A stretch of 64,000 bases of DNA from Nocardioides sp. YR527 (GTDB lineage Bacteria; Actinomycetota; Actinomycetes; Propionibacteriales; Nocardioidaceae): contig NZ_FNFN01000012.1 of the NCBI RefSeq assembly GCF_900101045.1, positions 1 to 64,000 of the forward strand, written 5' to 3'. The notes beneath the pieces are model-generated. The model was given only the letters and a program-made list of their open reading frames with translations. It searched no databases and was not told the DNA's origin. The translations under genes were made by a program, and so were the position numbers. Shown in pieces: positions 45,051 through 54,665 of the stretch. Position 1 is the first letter of the stretch. Each line of letters begins with the position of its first letter.

Positions 45051-45113
45051 CCGCTATGACAGAGGGTCCGACCTTGTGAATGCTTCACAAGGTCGGACCC
45101 TCTGTCATAGCGG
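45051..45113. repeat. Perfect 30-bp inverted repeat with 3-base loop
   Basis: Arms 45051-45080 and 45084-45113 are exact reverse complements around TGC. The structure lies between the divergent ycaQ-like gene and the degraded luciferase-like gene and ends 17 bases before the latter's ATG. There is no U-tract on either side, so it does not look like a simple terminator. Confidence 0.9.
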
Positions 45114-45130
45114 GACCTAGGCTCGACGTC

Positions 45131-45660
45131 ATGACGACACGGTTCGGGATCAAGCTCAGCCAAGCAGCTCCGAGGGCGACAACCCGAGCGTGCCGATCTT
45201 CGAGGGCTGGGCGATGCAGGCGGCGATGGCGGTCGCGACGAATCGGGTGCGGATCGGCTGCATGGTCACCGGCAACACCTACCGCCACCCTGGGATGCTC
45301 GCCAAGCTCGCTACCACCGTCGACCACCTCTCCGGCGGCCGACTGGAGTTTGGCATCGGCGTCTCCGGCACCCACTACCAGCTCACCGACGCCGTCGCGG
45401 AGCCCAAGCCGGTCCAGCGTCCGCACCCGCCCATCTGGATCGGCGGCAGCGGCCCGAAGCGGACCCTGAGGATGGTCGCGCAGTACGCCGACGCCTGGAA
45501 CGCCACCGGCGAGACCCCGGAGGAGTACGCCCTGCTCGGCTCGATCCTCGACCAGCACTGCGCCACGGTGGACCGGGATCCGAGCACGATCCGCCGCACC
45601 GTCCAGCTCCGCGCCGGTGACGCCGACGACCTCGACCGGCTCCGCGACGCCGCCGCCTGA
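45131..45660 (+). pseudogene. Degraded luciferase-like (LLM class) flavin/F420 oxidoreductase
   Basis: The ATG at 45131 begins TTRFGIKLSQ, a normal LLM N-terminus. The next codons leave the frame, and the family sequence resumes in another frame as SSEGDNPSVPIFEGWAMQAA, with about 40 residues missing. TNRVRIGCMVTGNTYRHPGM and VDHLSGGRLEFGIG follow, then a second gap of about 60 residues before THYQLTDAVAEPKPVQRPHP and PIWIGGSGPKRTLR. The C-terminal ~40 residues are also missing. An intact frame (45190-45660) could make a 156-residue fragment, but it lacks much of the barrel and is unlikely to work. Confidence 0.8.
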
Positions 45661-45673
45661 CCGCAACCGCTAC

Positions 45674-45720
45674 ACCCTGGGAGCGCCAGGCGCACCAGAC
45701 ACGGCTCACGCTCCCAGGGT
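45674..45720. terminator. Hairpin before the hemerythrin stop codon
   Basis: Twelve-bp perfect arms (ACCCTGGGAGCG, 45674-45685, and complement 45709-45720) with a 23-base loop, in the gap between the pseudogene and the convergent hemerythrin gene. Confidence 0.6.
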
Positions 45721-45725
45721 CCGAG

Positions 45726-46196
45726 CTACAGCGGGCCGAACACCGTCCCGACGTCTGCATCCAGCGCGAGCGACTCGAGCACGCCGAGCAGCTTGCGCTC
45801 CTCGTAACGGAAGTGGGACTCCATGATCGCGGCGATGCCTTCGAGGTGCTTCCCGAGGTCCTCGGGGGTGGCGGCCTGATCGACAGCTACCTGGAGACCA
45901 CCGAGGAGATGGCCGATCATGGAGTGGTCCTGCTCGAGATAGCGGATGGTCTCGCGCAGCTCGGGGTGGGCTCGGGCGATCGCCGGGAACAGCGAGCGGT
46001 CCTCGCCCTCGTGGTGGCCGGTCAGGGCCGCACAGAACCCGTGACAGAACAGCAGCAGGTCACGAGCCGCCGGTTCGGCGGGATCTCCCGCGGCGATGGC
46101 CTCCTGCGTCACTCGCAGTGCCTTGCGCAGCCGGTCGTGGACCCGCCGCATCTCATCTGCCCAGGCGATGAACCTGGTCTTCTCGCCCTCAGTCAC
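45726..46196 (-). CDS. Hemerythrin domain protein
   Basis: A 156-residue four-helix hemerythrin. Metal ligands are visible in RRVHDRLRKAL, FCHGFCAALTGHHEGEDRSLFP (HHxxE), LEQDHSMIGHLL and MESHFRYEERKLL (HxxxxE). It probably binds O2 or NO at a di-iron site, or stores iron, in the cytoplasm. GTG 46196 is the start. It differs from the longer HHE protein at 13099. Confidence 0.9.
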   Translation of the reverse strand: MTEGEKTRFIAWADEMRRVHDRLRKALRVTQEAIAAGDPAEPAARDLLLFCHGFCAALTGHHEGEDRSLFPAIARAHPELRETIRYLEQDHSMIGHLLGGLQVAVDQAATPEDLGKHLEGIAAIMESHFRYEERKLLGVLESLALDADVGTVFGPL

Positions 46197-46304
46197 GTGA
46201 GGGCGAAGGGGACGACAACATCATGTCGATCTCCTTCGTGTCCGGCGCCTCCATGCCTGACACGGTCTGTCACCGGCACGCGACGCTGGCCTCACCTTAG
46301 CGGG

Positions 46305-46985
46305 TCAGTCGACGTTGAGGAGCTTCTGGCGCACGGCGTACATGACCGCCTCCATGCGCGAGTGGGCCTGGAGCTTCTCCAGGATGTTTCGTACGTGGTT
46401 CTTGACCGTGTTCTCCGAGATGAACAGCCGTTTGGCGATCTCGCGGTTGTTGAGGCCCTTGGCGACCAGGCCGAGGACCTCGAGCTCACGGTCGGTGAGC
46501 TTGGGGCCGGGGACCGAGGAGCGGTCCGGCCGGGACATCTGCTTGAACTCCTCCATCAGCTTGACCGCCATGGAGGGGCTGATCAGGGACTGGCCGTCGG
46601 CGACCACCCGGATCGCCTGGGCGACCTGGTCGATCGAGGAGTCCTTGAGGAGGTAGCCCATCGCGCCGGCCTTGACCGCGTCGTAGAGGTCGGCCTCCTC
46701 GTCGGAGACGGTCAGCATGATGATGTTGGCCGAGGGGACGGCCTCCTTGATGGCGACGCAGGCCTCCAGACCGGTCTGCTTGGGCATGCGTACGTCGAGC
46801 AGCACCACGTCCGGAGCGGAAGCCGCGGCGCGCTCGGTGCCCTCGATGCCGTTGGTCGCCTCACCGATGACCTCGATCCCGGGCTCGCTCGCCAGCAGCG
46901 CGACCAGGCCCCTTCGGAAGAGCTCTTGGTCGTCGACAACCAAGACGCGGACCGGCTCACGATCGGCACCAGATGTAGATGACAC
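46305..46985 (-). CDS. NarL/LuxR-type response regulator
   Basis: A 226-residue regulator. The receiver domain has VRVLVVDDQELFRRGLVALL, phosphoacceptor Asp64 in VVLLDVRMPKQ, and a conserved Lys in GYLLKDSS. The LuxR helix-turn-helix is LTDRELEVLGLVAKGLNNRE then IAKRLFISENTVKNHVRNIL. No histidine kinase is adjacent, so it is an orphan here. GTG 46985 is chosen because the upstream in-frame ATG (47042) lies inside the hpf terminator hairpin. Confidence 0.88.
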   Translation of the reverse strand: MSSTSGADREPVRVLVVDDQELFRRGLVALLASEPGIEVIGEATNGIEGTERAAASAPDVVLLDVRMPKQTGLEACVAIKEAVPSANIIMLTVSDEEADLYDAVKAGAMGYLLKDSSIDQVAQAIRVVADGQSLISPSMAVKLMEEFKQMSRPDRSSVPGPKLTDRELEVLGLVAKGLNNREIAKRLFISENTVKNHVRNILEKLQAHSRMEAVMYAVRQKLLNVD

Positions 46986-47025
46986 GAATGCATCATGGCA
47001 CGTAACTGATGATGACAAAGTAAAT

Positions 47026-47066
47026 GGCCGGGACTCATCCATCTGAGGGATGGATAAGTCCCGGCC
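47026..47066 (-). terminator. Intrinsic terminator of hpf
   Basis: On the minus strand GGCCGGGACT-T-ATCCATC pairs with GATGGAT-G-AGTCCCGGCC (one U-G wobble) around CCTCA, then ATTTACTTTG follows. It sits 34 bases after the hpf stop. Confidence 0.8.
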
Positions 47067-47099
47067 GACGTGCTTACGAGCGGTTGCTCGTCACGGCGG

Positions 47100-47741
47100 T
47101 CAGACGAGGTCTGTCCGGTTGAGCGCGATCACGCCGTAGTCGTACCCCCTCCGGCGGTAGACGACCGCCGGCCTCATCGAGTCCTTGTCGATGTAGAGGT
47201 AGAAGTCGTGTCCGACCAGCTCCATCTCGTAGAGCGCCTGGTCGAGCGTCATCGGTTCCGCAGTGTGCGTCTTCTCGCGGACCACCAAGGGCCCCTCCCC
47301 CGTCACCGTGATCGGACCGACCTGGTGCTCCCGGACGGTCTCCTCCTCGAGCTGCTCGGACTCGGTCGTCGAGGCCAGGCCGTCGGGGTCGATGCCCGCC
47401 AGTGCCTGCCCGACGGATACCGGCGTACGACGGCCGCGGTGGACTCTGCGGCGGTCGGCGGCGCGGCGCATCTGGGAAGCCATCTTGTCGACTGCCAGGT
47501 CCAGTGCCCCCATCTTGTCCTCGGCACACGCCTCGGCCCGGATGACCGGACCCTTCGAGTATGCGGTGAGCTCGACGTGTACGGCGCCCTTGTGCTGACG
47601 CGGGTTGGGCTCGTTGTCGACCTCCACGTTGATCCTGATGATGCGGTGGTCGTGCTTCTCGAGCTTCGCGAGCTTCTCGGCTACGTGAGCGCGATAGCGG
47701 TCTGAGACCTCTGCGTTGCGGGCCGTGACGACAACTTCCAT
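47100..47741 (-). CDS. hpf: Long-form ribosome hibernation promoting factor
   Basis: A 213-residue long HPF. The N-terminal S30AE domain (MEVVVTARNAEVSDRYRAHV, then KLEKHDHRIIRINVEV) binds the 30S decoding centre. A basic linker (MRRAADRRRVHRGRRTPVSV) leads to the C-terminal dimerisation domain (PMTLDQALYEMELVGHDFYL, YRRRGYDYGVIAL) that joins two ribosomes into 100S particles. ATG 47741 is the start. The position beside secA and comF equals Rv3241c. Confidence 0.93.
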   Translation of the reverse strand: MEVVVTARNAEVSDRYRAHVAEKLAKLEKHDHRIIRINVEVDNEPNPRQHKGAVHVELTAYSKGPVIRAEACAEDKMGALDLAVDKMASQMRRAADRRRVHRGRRTPVSVGQALAGIDPDGLASTTESEQLEEETVREHQVGPITVTGEGPLVVREKTHTAEPMTLDQALYEMELVGHDFYLYIDKDSMRPAVVYRRRGYDYGVIALNRTDLV

Positions 47742-47783
47742 CGGTACCTCCCGGTGTTTCGGGGTTGGCGGGATCCCGGACGG

Positions 47784-47882
47784 TCAGCGCATGTGACCTC
47801 CGGGGTACGGAGTCCGCCCGGCCGACCTGGTCTTCGACCCCACAATCGCCTGCTGAGGCTTAGCAGCTTGGTGCCACTCCAC
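47784..47882 (-). CDS. Possible small ORF upstream of hpf (32 codons)
   Basis: GTG 47882 follows AAGGAG by three bases and opens MEWHQAAKPQQAIVGSKTRS, ending PYPGGHMR. Codon usage is GC3-rich but the frame is short. I do not recognise it. It lies in the 406-base gap between comF and hpf, which also contains a CCCGT/ACGGG hairpin near 47905-47920 and is otherwise unassigned. It could be a leader peptide of hpf, a small protein, or chance. Confidence 0.3.
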   Translation of the reverse strand: MEWHQAAKPQQAIVGSKTRSAGRTPYPGGHMR

Positions 47883-48147
47883 CTTCTCCTTGCTGGTTCC
47901 CGTATCTGACGGGAGGGCAAAGGCAGGACTTATCTCTAAGCCGCACCGTGATCCCCTTGCACCAGAATCTGGCAACGAAGGGTTACGTGGACCGTTTCGC
48001 CTGCGACTGGCATCGGCTTGCCGCTCGGATGTCCGCAACGCGGACCTCTCTGCGACGCAACCACGGACCCAGGCGGACTCCATGTAGTGACGGTAGTTCG
48101 CCGATCTGCCCCACGAAAGCCCTTCAACAGAATTACATGACGGTTTC

Positions 48148-48852
48148 CTACATTTGAACGCGAGACCGACGCCGGGTGGCCGCAACGGTTGCGATCGCTT
48201 TCACGCCGAGACCGACCGATTCCAGCGCTCGTTGGGCCTCCCGGGCGGTCGCGCCGGTGGTGATCACGTCGTCGCAGACGATCAGCGTCGCCCGCGGGAT
48301 CTTCCTGGCAAGTGTCCGGATGCCGGACGCGGGACAGGTGATCGAGCCGTCCAGGTTGGCCTGTCGTTGCCGGGAGTCGAGACCGGCCTGGTCCGCGACG
48401 CCCGGTCTGGTGCGGAGCAGCTGGTGATGACGTACGTCCAGCCCGTGCCGCCTCAGCATCGCGGCTGCCCTGCGTGTGATCGCCGTGGTGCTGTCGAGGC
48501 CGCGCTCGCGCACGGAGGCCGGGCGCGACGGGACCGGGACGAGGACCGTCGGGCCGGTGCCGGTCGCCGCCATCGCCTCGAGGACGGAGAGTGCGAGCAG
48601 GCCGGCCAGAGGCCTGCGGAGGCCGAGGAGCTGGTGCTCCTTCAGGCCGATGACGAGCTGCTTGAGGGTGTCGTCGTAGGGCCCTGCCGCGAAGACCGGG
48701 GCGATGCCCGAAGGCGCCGGGCTCGGCGGGCTCGGCCGGGCCGTGTCGGGGAGGGCGGCGCGGCAGTCGCGGCAGAGCAGCCTGCCTGGTCGTCGGCAGC
48801 CGACGCAGCGGCCGCCGACCACGAGGTCGTGCCACGCGTCGGCAAGTTCCAT
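48148..48852 (-). CDS. ComF family phosphoribosyltransferase-like protein
   Basis: A 234-residue ComF protein. The N-terminal zinc finger is RCVGCRRPGRLLCRDCRAAL; the PRTase-fold core has VLVPVPSRPASVRERGLD and the PRPP-binding loop TLIVCDDVITTGATAREA. ComF is linked to competence DNA uptake in other bacteria, and the actinobacterial role is unclear. ATG 48852 is chosen; the longer frame is antisense or shadow sequence overlapping lpqB. It lies between lpqB and hpf as in Rv3242c. Confidence 0.88.
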   Translation of the reverse strand: MELADAWHDLVVGGRCVGCRRPGRLLCRDCRAALPDTARPSPPSPAPSGIAPVFAAGPYDDTLKQLVIGLKEHQLLGLRRPLAGLLALSVLEAMAATGTGPTVLVPVPSRPASVRERGLDSTTAITRRAAAMLRRHGLDVRHHQLLRTRPGVADQAGLDSRQRQANLDGSITCPASGIRTLARKIPRATLIVCDDVITTGATAREAQRALESVGLGVKAIATVAATRRRSRVQM

Positions 48853-48925
48853 GGGGTCGAGTCGACCAGGATGCGCTCGACGGGACAACCAGGGGCCGTG
48901 TACCTGTGGATAAAGCTGTGGAGAG

Positions 48926-50644
48926 TCAGCCCTGGTAGGTGATGTCGGAGAGGTCGGAGGGCAGCTCGAGGTCGAACCGGTCGAGGGGGTCCAGGAGGGT
49001 CCAGCTGGAGACCGCATAGAGGCGGGCCGAGGCGACCGGGGAGCCGACCACGCCGGTGACCCGGTCGCTGAGGGTGTAGCGCTCGCCGCTGGGGGCACCG
49101 TCGAGCGAGACCGACTGGAAGAGCGCGGTCGAGCTGATCTGCTGGACCGCGACGATCGTGGTGGGCGAGGTCCAGCCGATGTCGGTGACCCGCATCGTCG
49201 CGGAGTCCGGGTGCGGCAGCAGGACGGCCGACGTCGCGGTCGTGATCTCGCCCTTCGAGGTCGCCCGCAGTCGGCTGACCACGATCCGGTCCGAGGACAC
49301 CCCGTCGATCACCGCCACGAACCGGGTGCCGTCGCGGGAGACCAGGAACCGGGTCACGTTCTCTCCGGTCACCCCGGGCACGGCGACGCGGACGCGGCGG
49401 TCGCCGTCGACGTACATGACCCGGGCGCCGGTCGAGTCCTTGTCGACCAGCCAGAGCCGGCCGGCGAGGTCCCAGGAGGGCCTCAGCAGGCGGGTGCCCT
49501 TCACCGGAGCCCTGCTGAGCTCGCCGTCGCTGGTCAGCTCGCCGACGACGACGCCTGTGCGGTCGGCGGTGATCGCGGCTGCGGTCGAGCCGTCGGCGTC
49601 GACGGCGACGTCGGTCACGCCGTGCGACTTGGCCCAGGCGCCGAGCACCGGCACCCATGGGTCACCGTTGTCGCCGGTGCTGGTCACCAGCGCGCCGCCA
49701 CGCAGCGCGTAGAGGTCGACCCGCGCGGAGGTGCCGTTGGGGTCGTAGCCGCCGCCGCTGTCGACGTTGAACGTCTCTCCGTAGCCCGGCAGCACCACCG
49801 GCTCGCCGTCGATCGTGAGCCGGATGCGTTCCACGCTGGCGTCCTGCCGCAGGGTCCAGGCGAGCTGGGCGCCCATGAGCTGGCGGTCCTCGGAGCTGTG
49901 GTCGTCCAGGTCACCGGCGAGGTCGACCTCGGCCACCCCGTCGCGTACGTCCACCGAGCGAGGCTCGGACGCCTCGGACGGGAGCGCGCTGCGGACCACG
50001 CCCTGCGCCTCCTCCCCCGGCCCGCTCAGCAGGCTGGAGACGAGGGTGGTGGCGTAGGAGGCGCCCTTGGGGGCGAAGATCGGCTCCGGCACCAGGGTGT
50101 GCCCGGTCGGTTCGACGTAGTAGAGGTTGCTGCGGGCGAAGTGGGTCAGGAACCAGTCCTCCTCGACCACCAGGGCGTTGGGAGCCGAGCTGATCCGCCA
50201 CTCACCCTCGGCGCGGGTCAGCTCGAAGTCGAGGATCGCCTGCGAGGCGGCCAGCTTGCCACGCCACACGCCCCGATCGTCGAGCCAGCCGGCGTCCTCG
50301 AGCTCCACCGACACCCGCGGTGAGGAGCTGACGTGGCTGCCGAGCTCGCCGTAGACCAGGGTGCGGCCGGCCGGCGCCCAGTTCATCGCCGCGTCCTTGG
50401 TGAGGTAGCGACGGGCGTAGGCCGTGCTCATCGGGGTGGCCTTCATCGCGTCGAGGAAACCGTCGACGATCTCGCCCGGGGACGCCCCCGCGCGCGGGGC
50501 TCCGGGGTTGTAGGGGATGACCTCCTCCTGCGCGTCCGGCGCGGCCAGGTCGACGCTCTGGACGGGGCCGGAGTCAGGCACGCCCGAGCACGCCGAGACG
50601 AGGAGGGCGAGCGCGGCGAGGAAGACGGCGAAGACGGGTCTCAC
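48926..50644 (-). CDS. lpqB: Lipoprotein LpqB
   Basis: A 572-residue lipoprotein. The signal peptide ends in the lipobox LLVSAC (about residues 14-19). A GerMN domain follows (PTGHTLVPEPIFAPKGASYA, then LLSGPG) and a C-terminal beta-propeller-like region ends the protein. LpqB binds the extracellular part of MtrB and tunes its signalling. GTG 50644 overlaps the mtrB stop by four bases. A much longer frame covering mtrB is an out-of-frame shadow. Confidence 0.9.
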   Translation of the reverse strand: MRPVFAVFLAALALLVSACSGVPDSGPVQSVDLAAPDAQEEVIPYNPGAPRAGASPGEIVDGFLDAMKATPMSTAYARRYLTKDAAMNWAPAGRTLVYGELGSHVSSSPRVSVELEDAGWLDDRGVWRGKLAASQAILDFELTRAEGEWRISSAPNALVVEEDWFLTHFARSNLYYVEPTGHTLVPEPIFAPKGASYATTLVSSLLSGPGEEAQGVVRSALPSEASEPRSVDVRDGVAEVDLAGDLDDHSSEDRQLMGAQLAWTLRQDASVERIRLTIDGEPVVLPGYGETFNVDSGGGYDPNGTSARVDLYALRGGALVTSTGDNGDPWVPVLGAWAKSHGVTDVAVDADGSTAAAITADRTGVVVGELTSDGELSRAPVKGTRLLRPSWDLAGRLWLVDKDSTGARVMYVDGDRRVRVAVPGVTGENVTRFLVSRDGTRFVAVIDGVSSDRIVVSRLRATSKGEITTATSAVLLPHPDSATMRVTDIGWTSPTTIVAVQQISSTALFQSVSLDGAPSGERYTLSDRVTGVVGSPVASARLYAVSSWTLLDPLDRFDLELPSDLSDITYQG

Positions 50645-52269
50645 GATGCCTCCAGGGTGTCGCGCGCGTCGGCCGGGACGAGCGGGAGCGGGCTGTGCCT
50701 GAGCACCGCGCCGGCATAGCGCGGGAGCGTGAGCCGGAACTGCGCGCCCTGGTCCGGGCGGCCCCAGGCCTGCAGCCAGCCCCCGTGGAGATGGGCGTCC
50801 TCGAGCGAGATCGACAGGCCCAGACCGGTGCCACCGCTGGAACGGTCCCGGGCGGGGTCGGCGCGCCAGAACCGGTTGAAGACCAGGGCGGTCTCCCCCG
50901 GGGCCAGCCCGACTCCGTGGTCGCGCACGGTCAGCGCGGCCGCGTGCTCGTCGCTGTCGATCCGGATGGTGACCGTCTGCCCCACCAGAGCATGGTCGGT
51001 GGCGTTCGCCACCAGGTTGCGTACGATCCGCTCGACCCGGCGATGGTCGACCTGGGCCATGCACGGATGGTCCGGGGCCACGACCTTCAGCTCGATGTCG
51101 CGCTTGTCGGCGAGCGGCGTGTAGGCCTCGACGACGGCGTGGGCCAGCGCGGTCAGATCGGTGTCGTAGAGGTCGAGCACGGCCGCACCGGCGTCGAAGC
51201 GGCTGATCTCGAGCAGGTCGCTCAGGAGCGTCTCGAACCGGTCCAGCTCGGTCTGCAGCAGCTCGGCCGCCCGGGCCGTCGAGGCGTCGAAGGTGTCCCT
51301 GGCCTCGTAGAGGACGTCGCTGGCCATGCGGACGGTGGTGAGCGGCGTACGCAGCTCGTGGGAGACGTCGGAGCTGAACCGTCGCTGAACCCGGGAGAGG
51401 TGCTCGAGCTGCCGGATCTGGTTCTGCAGCCCGCTGGCCATCTGGTTGAACGAGAGCGCCAGGCCGGTGAGGTCGTCCTCGCCGTGGACGACCATCCGCT
51501 CCTCGAGGCGGCCGGCGGCGAGCCGCTCGGCGGTCCTGCGGGCGATCCGGATCGGCGTGACGACATGGCGGGTCACGATCCAGCTGCCGACGCCGATCAG
51601 CAGGATCAGAATCGCACCGGCAGCCAGCAGCCCGCGGGTGATGACGCCGAGCGTCTCCTGCTCCTGGTCCATCGGGAAGAGGAAGTAGACGTTGTACGTG
51701 TCGTCGTGCAGCTCCAGCTGCGACCCGATCACGATGCCGGGGGTCGAGGAGCGCTCCTCGTCGTCGTAGGCGATCCGGGTGTAGGTCCAGGCCGGCTCGG
51801 CACGGATCGTCTGGAAGCGGTCCTCGAGGGCGCGCGGGACGCTGCGTACGTCCACACCGGGTGTCCACTCGACACCGTCGTCGCTGATCCGGCCGGAGGT
51901 CGAGGTCACCGGGCCGGCCATGACGACGCCGTAGCCGCGCGAGACGCTGCGCTGGATGATCGGGTCGCCCAGGTCGTTGCGCTGCAGCGGAGTGCCGCCG
52001 TTGGCGCCCGAGGTCTCCGCGATGCTCGAGCGGGCCGCGGAGAGCTCCTCGGAGGCCTCCGCCTTCGCCGCGGCGACCCGGTCCTGGACCAGTTCGTCGC
52101 CGATCTGCTCGAGCAGGATCAGCCCGACCAGGCTGACGGCGGCCGCGGTGAGGAGCACGGTGTAGACCACGACGCGGGTCTGGATCGACCGGCGCCAGGT
52201 GGTCAGGAGCTTCTTGGGCGTCCGGGCTGTCGTGCGGGCTGCCGTACGGACGACCTGCTGGAGTGTCAC
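50641..52269 (-). CDS. mtrB: Sensor histidine kinase MtrB
   Basis: A 542-residue kinase. Two membrane helices (RVVVYTVLLTAAAVSLVGLI and LLAAGAILILLIGVGSWIV) flank an external sensor domain. A HAMP region follows (HVVTPIRIARRTAERLAAGR), then the dimerisation domain with phosphoacceptor His304 in SSDVSHELRTPLTTV, and ATPase boxes NLVANATDHA, VRDHGVGLAPGE and GGTGLGLSIS. It senses envelope or cell-division state and phosphorylates MtrA. GTG 52269 overlaps the mtrA stop (GTGA). Confidence 0.95.
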   Translation of the reverse strand: MTLQQVVRTAARTTARTPKKLLTTWRRSIQTRVVVYTVLLTAAAVSLVGLILLEQIGDELVQDRVAAAKAEASEELSAARSSIAETSGANGGTPLQRNDLGDPIIQRSVSRGYGVVMAGPVTSTSGRISDDGVEWTPGVDVRSVPRALEDRFQTIRAEPAWTYTRIAYDDEERSSTPGIVIGSQLELHDDTYNVYFLFPMDQEQETLGVITRGLLAAGAILILLIGVGSWIVTRHVVTPIRIARRTAERLAAGRLEERMVVHGEDDLTGLALSFNQMASGLQNQIRQLEHLSRVQRRFSSDVSHELRTPLTTVRMASDVLYEARDTFDASTARAAELLQTELDRFETLLSDLLEISRFDAGAAVLDLYDTDLTALAHAVVEAYTPLADKRDIELKVVAPDHPCMAQVDHRRVERIVRNLVANATDHALVGQTVTIRIDSDEHAAALTVRDHGVGLAPGETALVFNRFWRADPARDRSSGGTGLGLSISLEDAHLHGGWLQAWGRPDQGAQFRLTLPRYAGAVLRHSPLPLVPADARDTLEAS

Positions 52270-52973
52270 ACGGGCCCTGCCTTGTATCCGACACCACGGA
52301 CGGTGACGACGATCTCGGGGTTCTCCGGGTCGTGCTCGACCTTGGAACGCAGTCGCTGGACGTGCACGTTGACCAGGCGCGTGTCGGCGGCGTGACGATA
52401 GCCCCACACCTGCTCCAGCAGCACCTCGCGCGAGAAGACCTGGTGGGGCTTGCGGGCCAGGCACTCCAGCAGGTCGAACTCGAGCGGTGTGAGCTGGATC
52501 TGCTCATCGCCACGGGTGACCTGGTGGCCGGCCACGTCGATGGTGAGGTCGCCGATCTCCAGCACCTCGGGCACGGCGTCGCCGTGCCTGCGGACCCGCG
52601 CCCGGATCCTCGCGATCAGCTCCTTGGGCTTGAACGGCTTGACCACGTAGTCGTCGGCTCCGGACTCGAGCCCGACCACCACGTCCACCGTGTCGCCCTT
52701 CGCGGTCAGCATGACGATCGGCACACCCGACTCCTTGCGGATCTGCTTGCACACCTCGATGCCGTCCATCCCGGGAAGCATCAGGTCGAGCAGCACCACG
52801 TCTGGCTTGTAGTCGTGGAACGCCGGCAGCGCCATGTCACCACGGGCGACGAGCTGTGAGTCGAACCCCTCTTGTCTGAGCACGATCGCAAGCATCTCGC
52901 TCAGCGAGGCATCATCATCGACGACGAGGACCTTTCCCTTGGCGGGCTGGTCGGGAGCGCTGCGATCGGCCAT
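52266..52973 (-). CDS. mtrA: Response regulator MtrA
   Basis: A 235-residue OmpR-type regulator. The receiver has KVLVVDDDASLSEMLAIVLR, phosphoacceptor Asp63 in VVLLDLMLPGMDG, and a conserved Lys in DYVVKPFKPKEL. The winged helix has LTPLEFDLLECLARKPHQVF, EQVWGYRHAADTRLVNVHVQ and RLRSKVEHDPENPEIVVTVR. It is essential in mycobacteria and controls cell-wall and division genes. ATG 52973 is the start; the upstream frame has no ribosome-binding site. Confidence 0.96.
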   Translation of the reverse strand: MADRSAPDQPAKGKVLVVDDDASLSEMLAIVLRQEGFDSQLVARGDMALPAFHDYKPDVVLLDLMLPGMDGIEVCKQIRKESGVPIVMLTAKGDTVDVVVGLESGADDYVVKPFKPKELIARIRARVRRHGDAVPEVLEIGDLTIDVAGHQVTRGDEQIQLTPLEFDLLECLARKPHQVFSREVLLEQVWGYRHAADTRLVNVHVQRLRSKVEHDPENPEIVVTVRGVGYKAGPV

Positions 52974-53031
52974 GTGTCCGATTCTGTCACCCAGTGCGTG
53001 CGACGCGTCACAGGAGCCACCCCCACAACGC

Positions 53032-53132
53032 GCGAGTCGGCTCATCCTGACCCGATTCCCTGCCGAGTCGGCTCGTCATGACGAGCCGACTCGGCGGGGT
53101 TTTCGGTCAGAACAAGCCGACTCGGCGGGGGT
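53032..53132. repeat. Cluster of palindromic arms with a perfect 34-bp palindrome, between sahH and mtrA
   Basis: A perfect 34-bp palindrome at 53062-53095 (half-site GCCGAGTCGGCTCGTCA) is flanked by an additional arm on each side (53032-53050 and 53114-53130) with the same core CGAGTCGGCT or its complement. It lies after the sahH stop and before the mtrA start, and runs of C/G and TTTT follow the arms. It may terminate sahH transcription. Confidence 0.85.
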
Positions 53133-53143
53133 TCAGACGTTGA

Positions 53144-54583
<1,440 letters not shown>

Positions 54584-54589
54584 GGTTAT

Positions 54590-54665
54590 TCCTTACCGAA
54601 GTTAATGCGGGCCTGCGTCGCGCATCTGCGCACCAGCGGGATCTCCCACGCAGGGTCTTCTCAGA
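54590..54665 (-). promoter_or_regulatory. Structured leader upstream of the adenosylhomocysteinase gene
   Basis: The transcribed strand can fold into a three-way junction: a 7-bp stem (CCTGCGT at 54648-54654 with ACGCAGG at 54612-54618) encloses GGG-AGAT-CCC and GCGC-AGAT-GCGC, two hairpins with the same AGAT loop. It ends about 30 bases before the start codon. It does not match the SAH-riboswitch core I know (no AGGCTCGG strand). The class is unknown. Confidence 0.45.

Noticed and set aside
48926..52513. Minus-strand frame of about 1195 codons spanning lpqB and mtrB
   Set aside because: The N-terminal two thirds are an out-of-frame reading of mtrB; LpqB proper starts at GTG 50644 with a signal peptide and lipobox.
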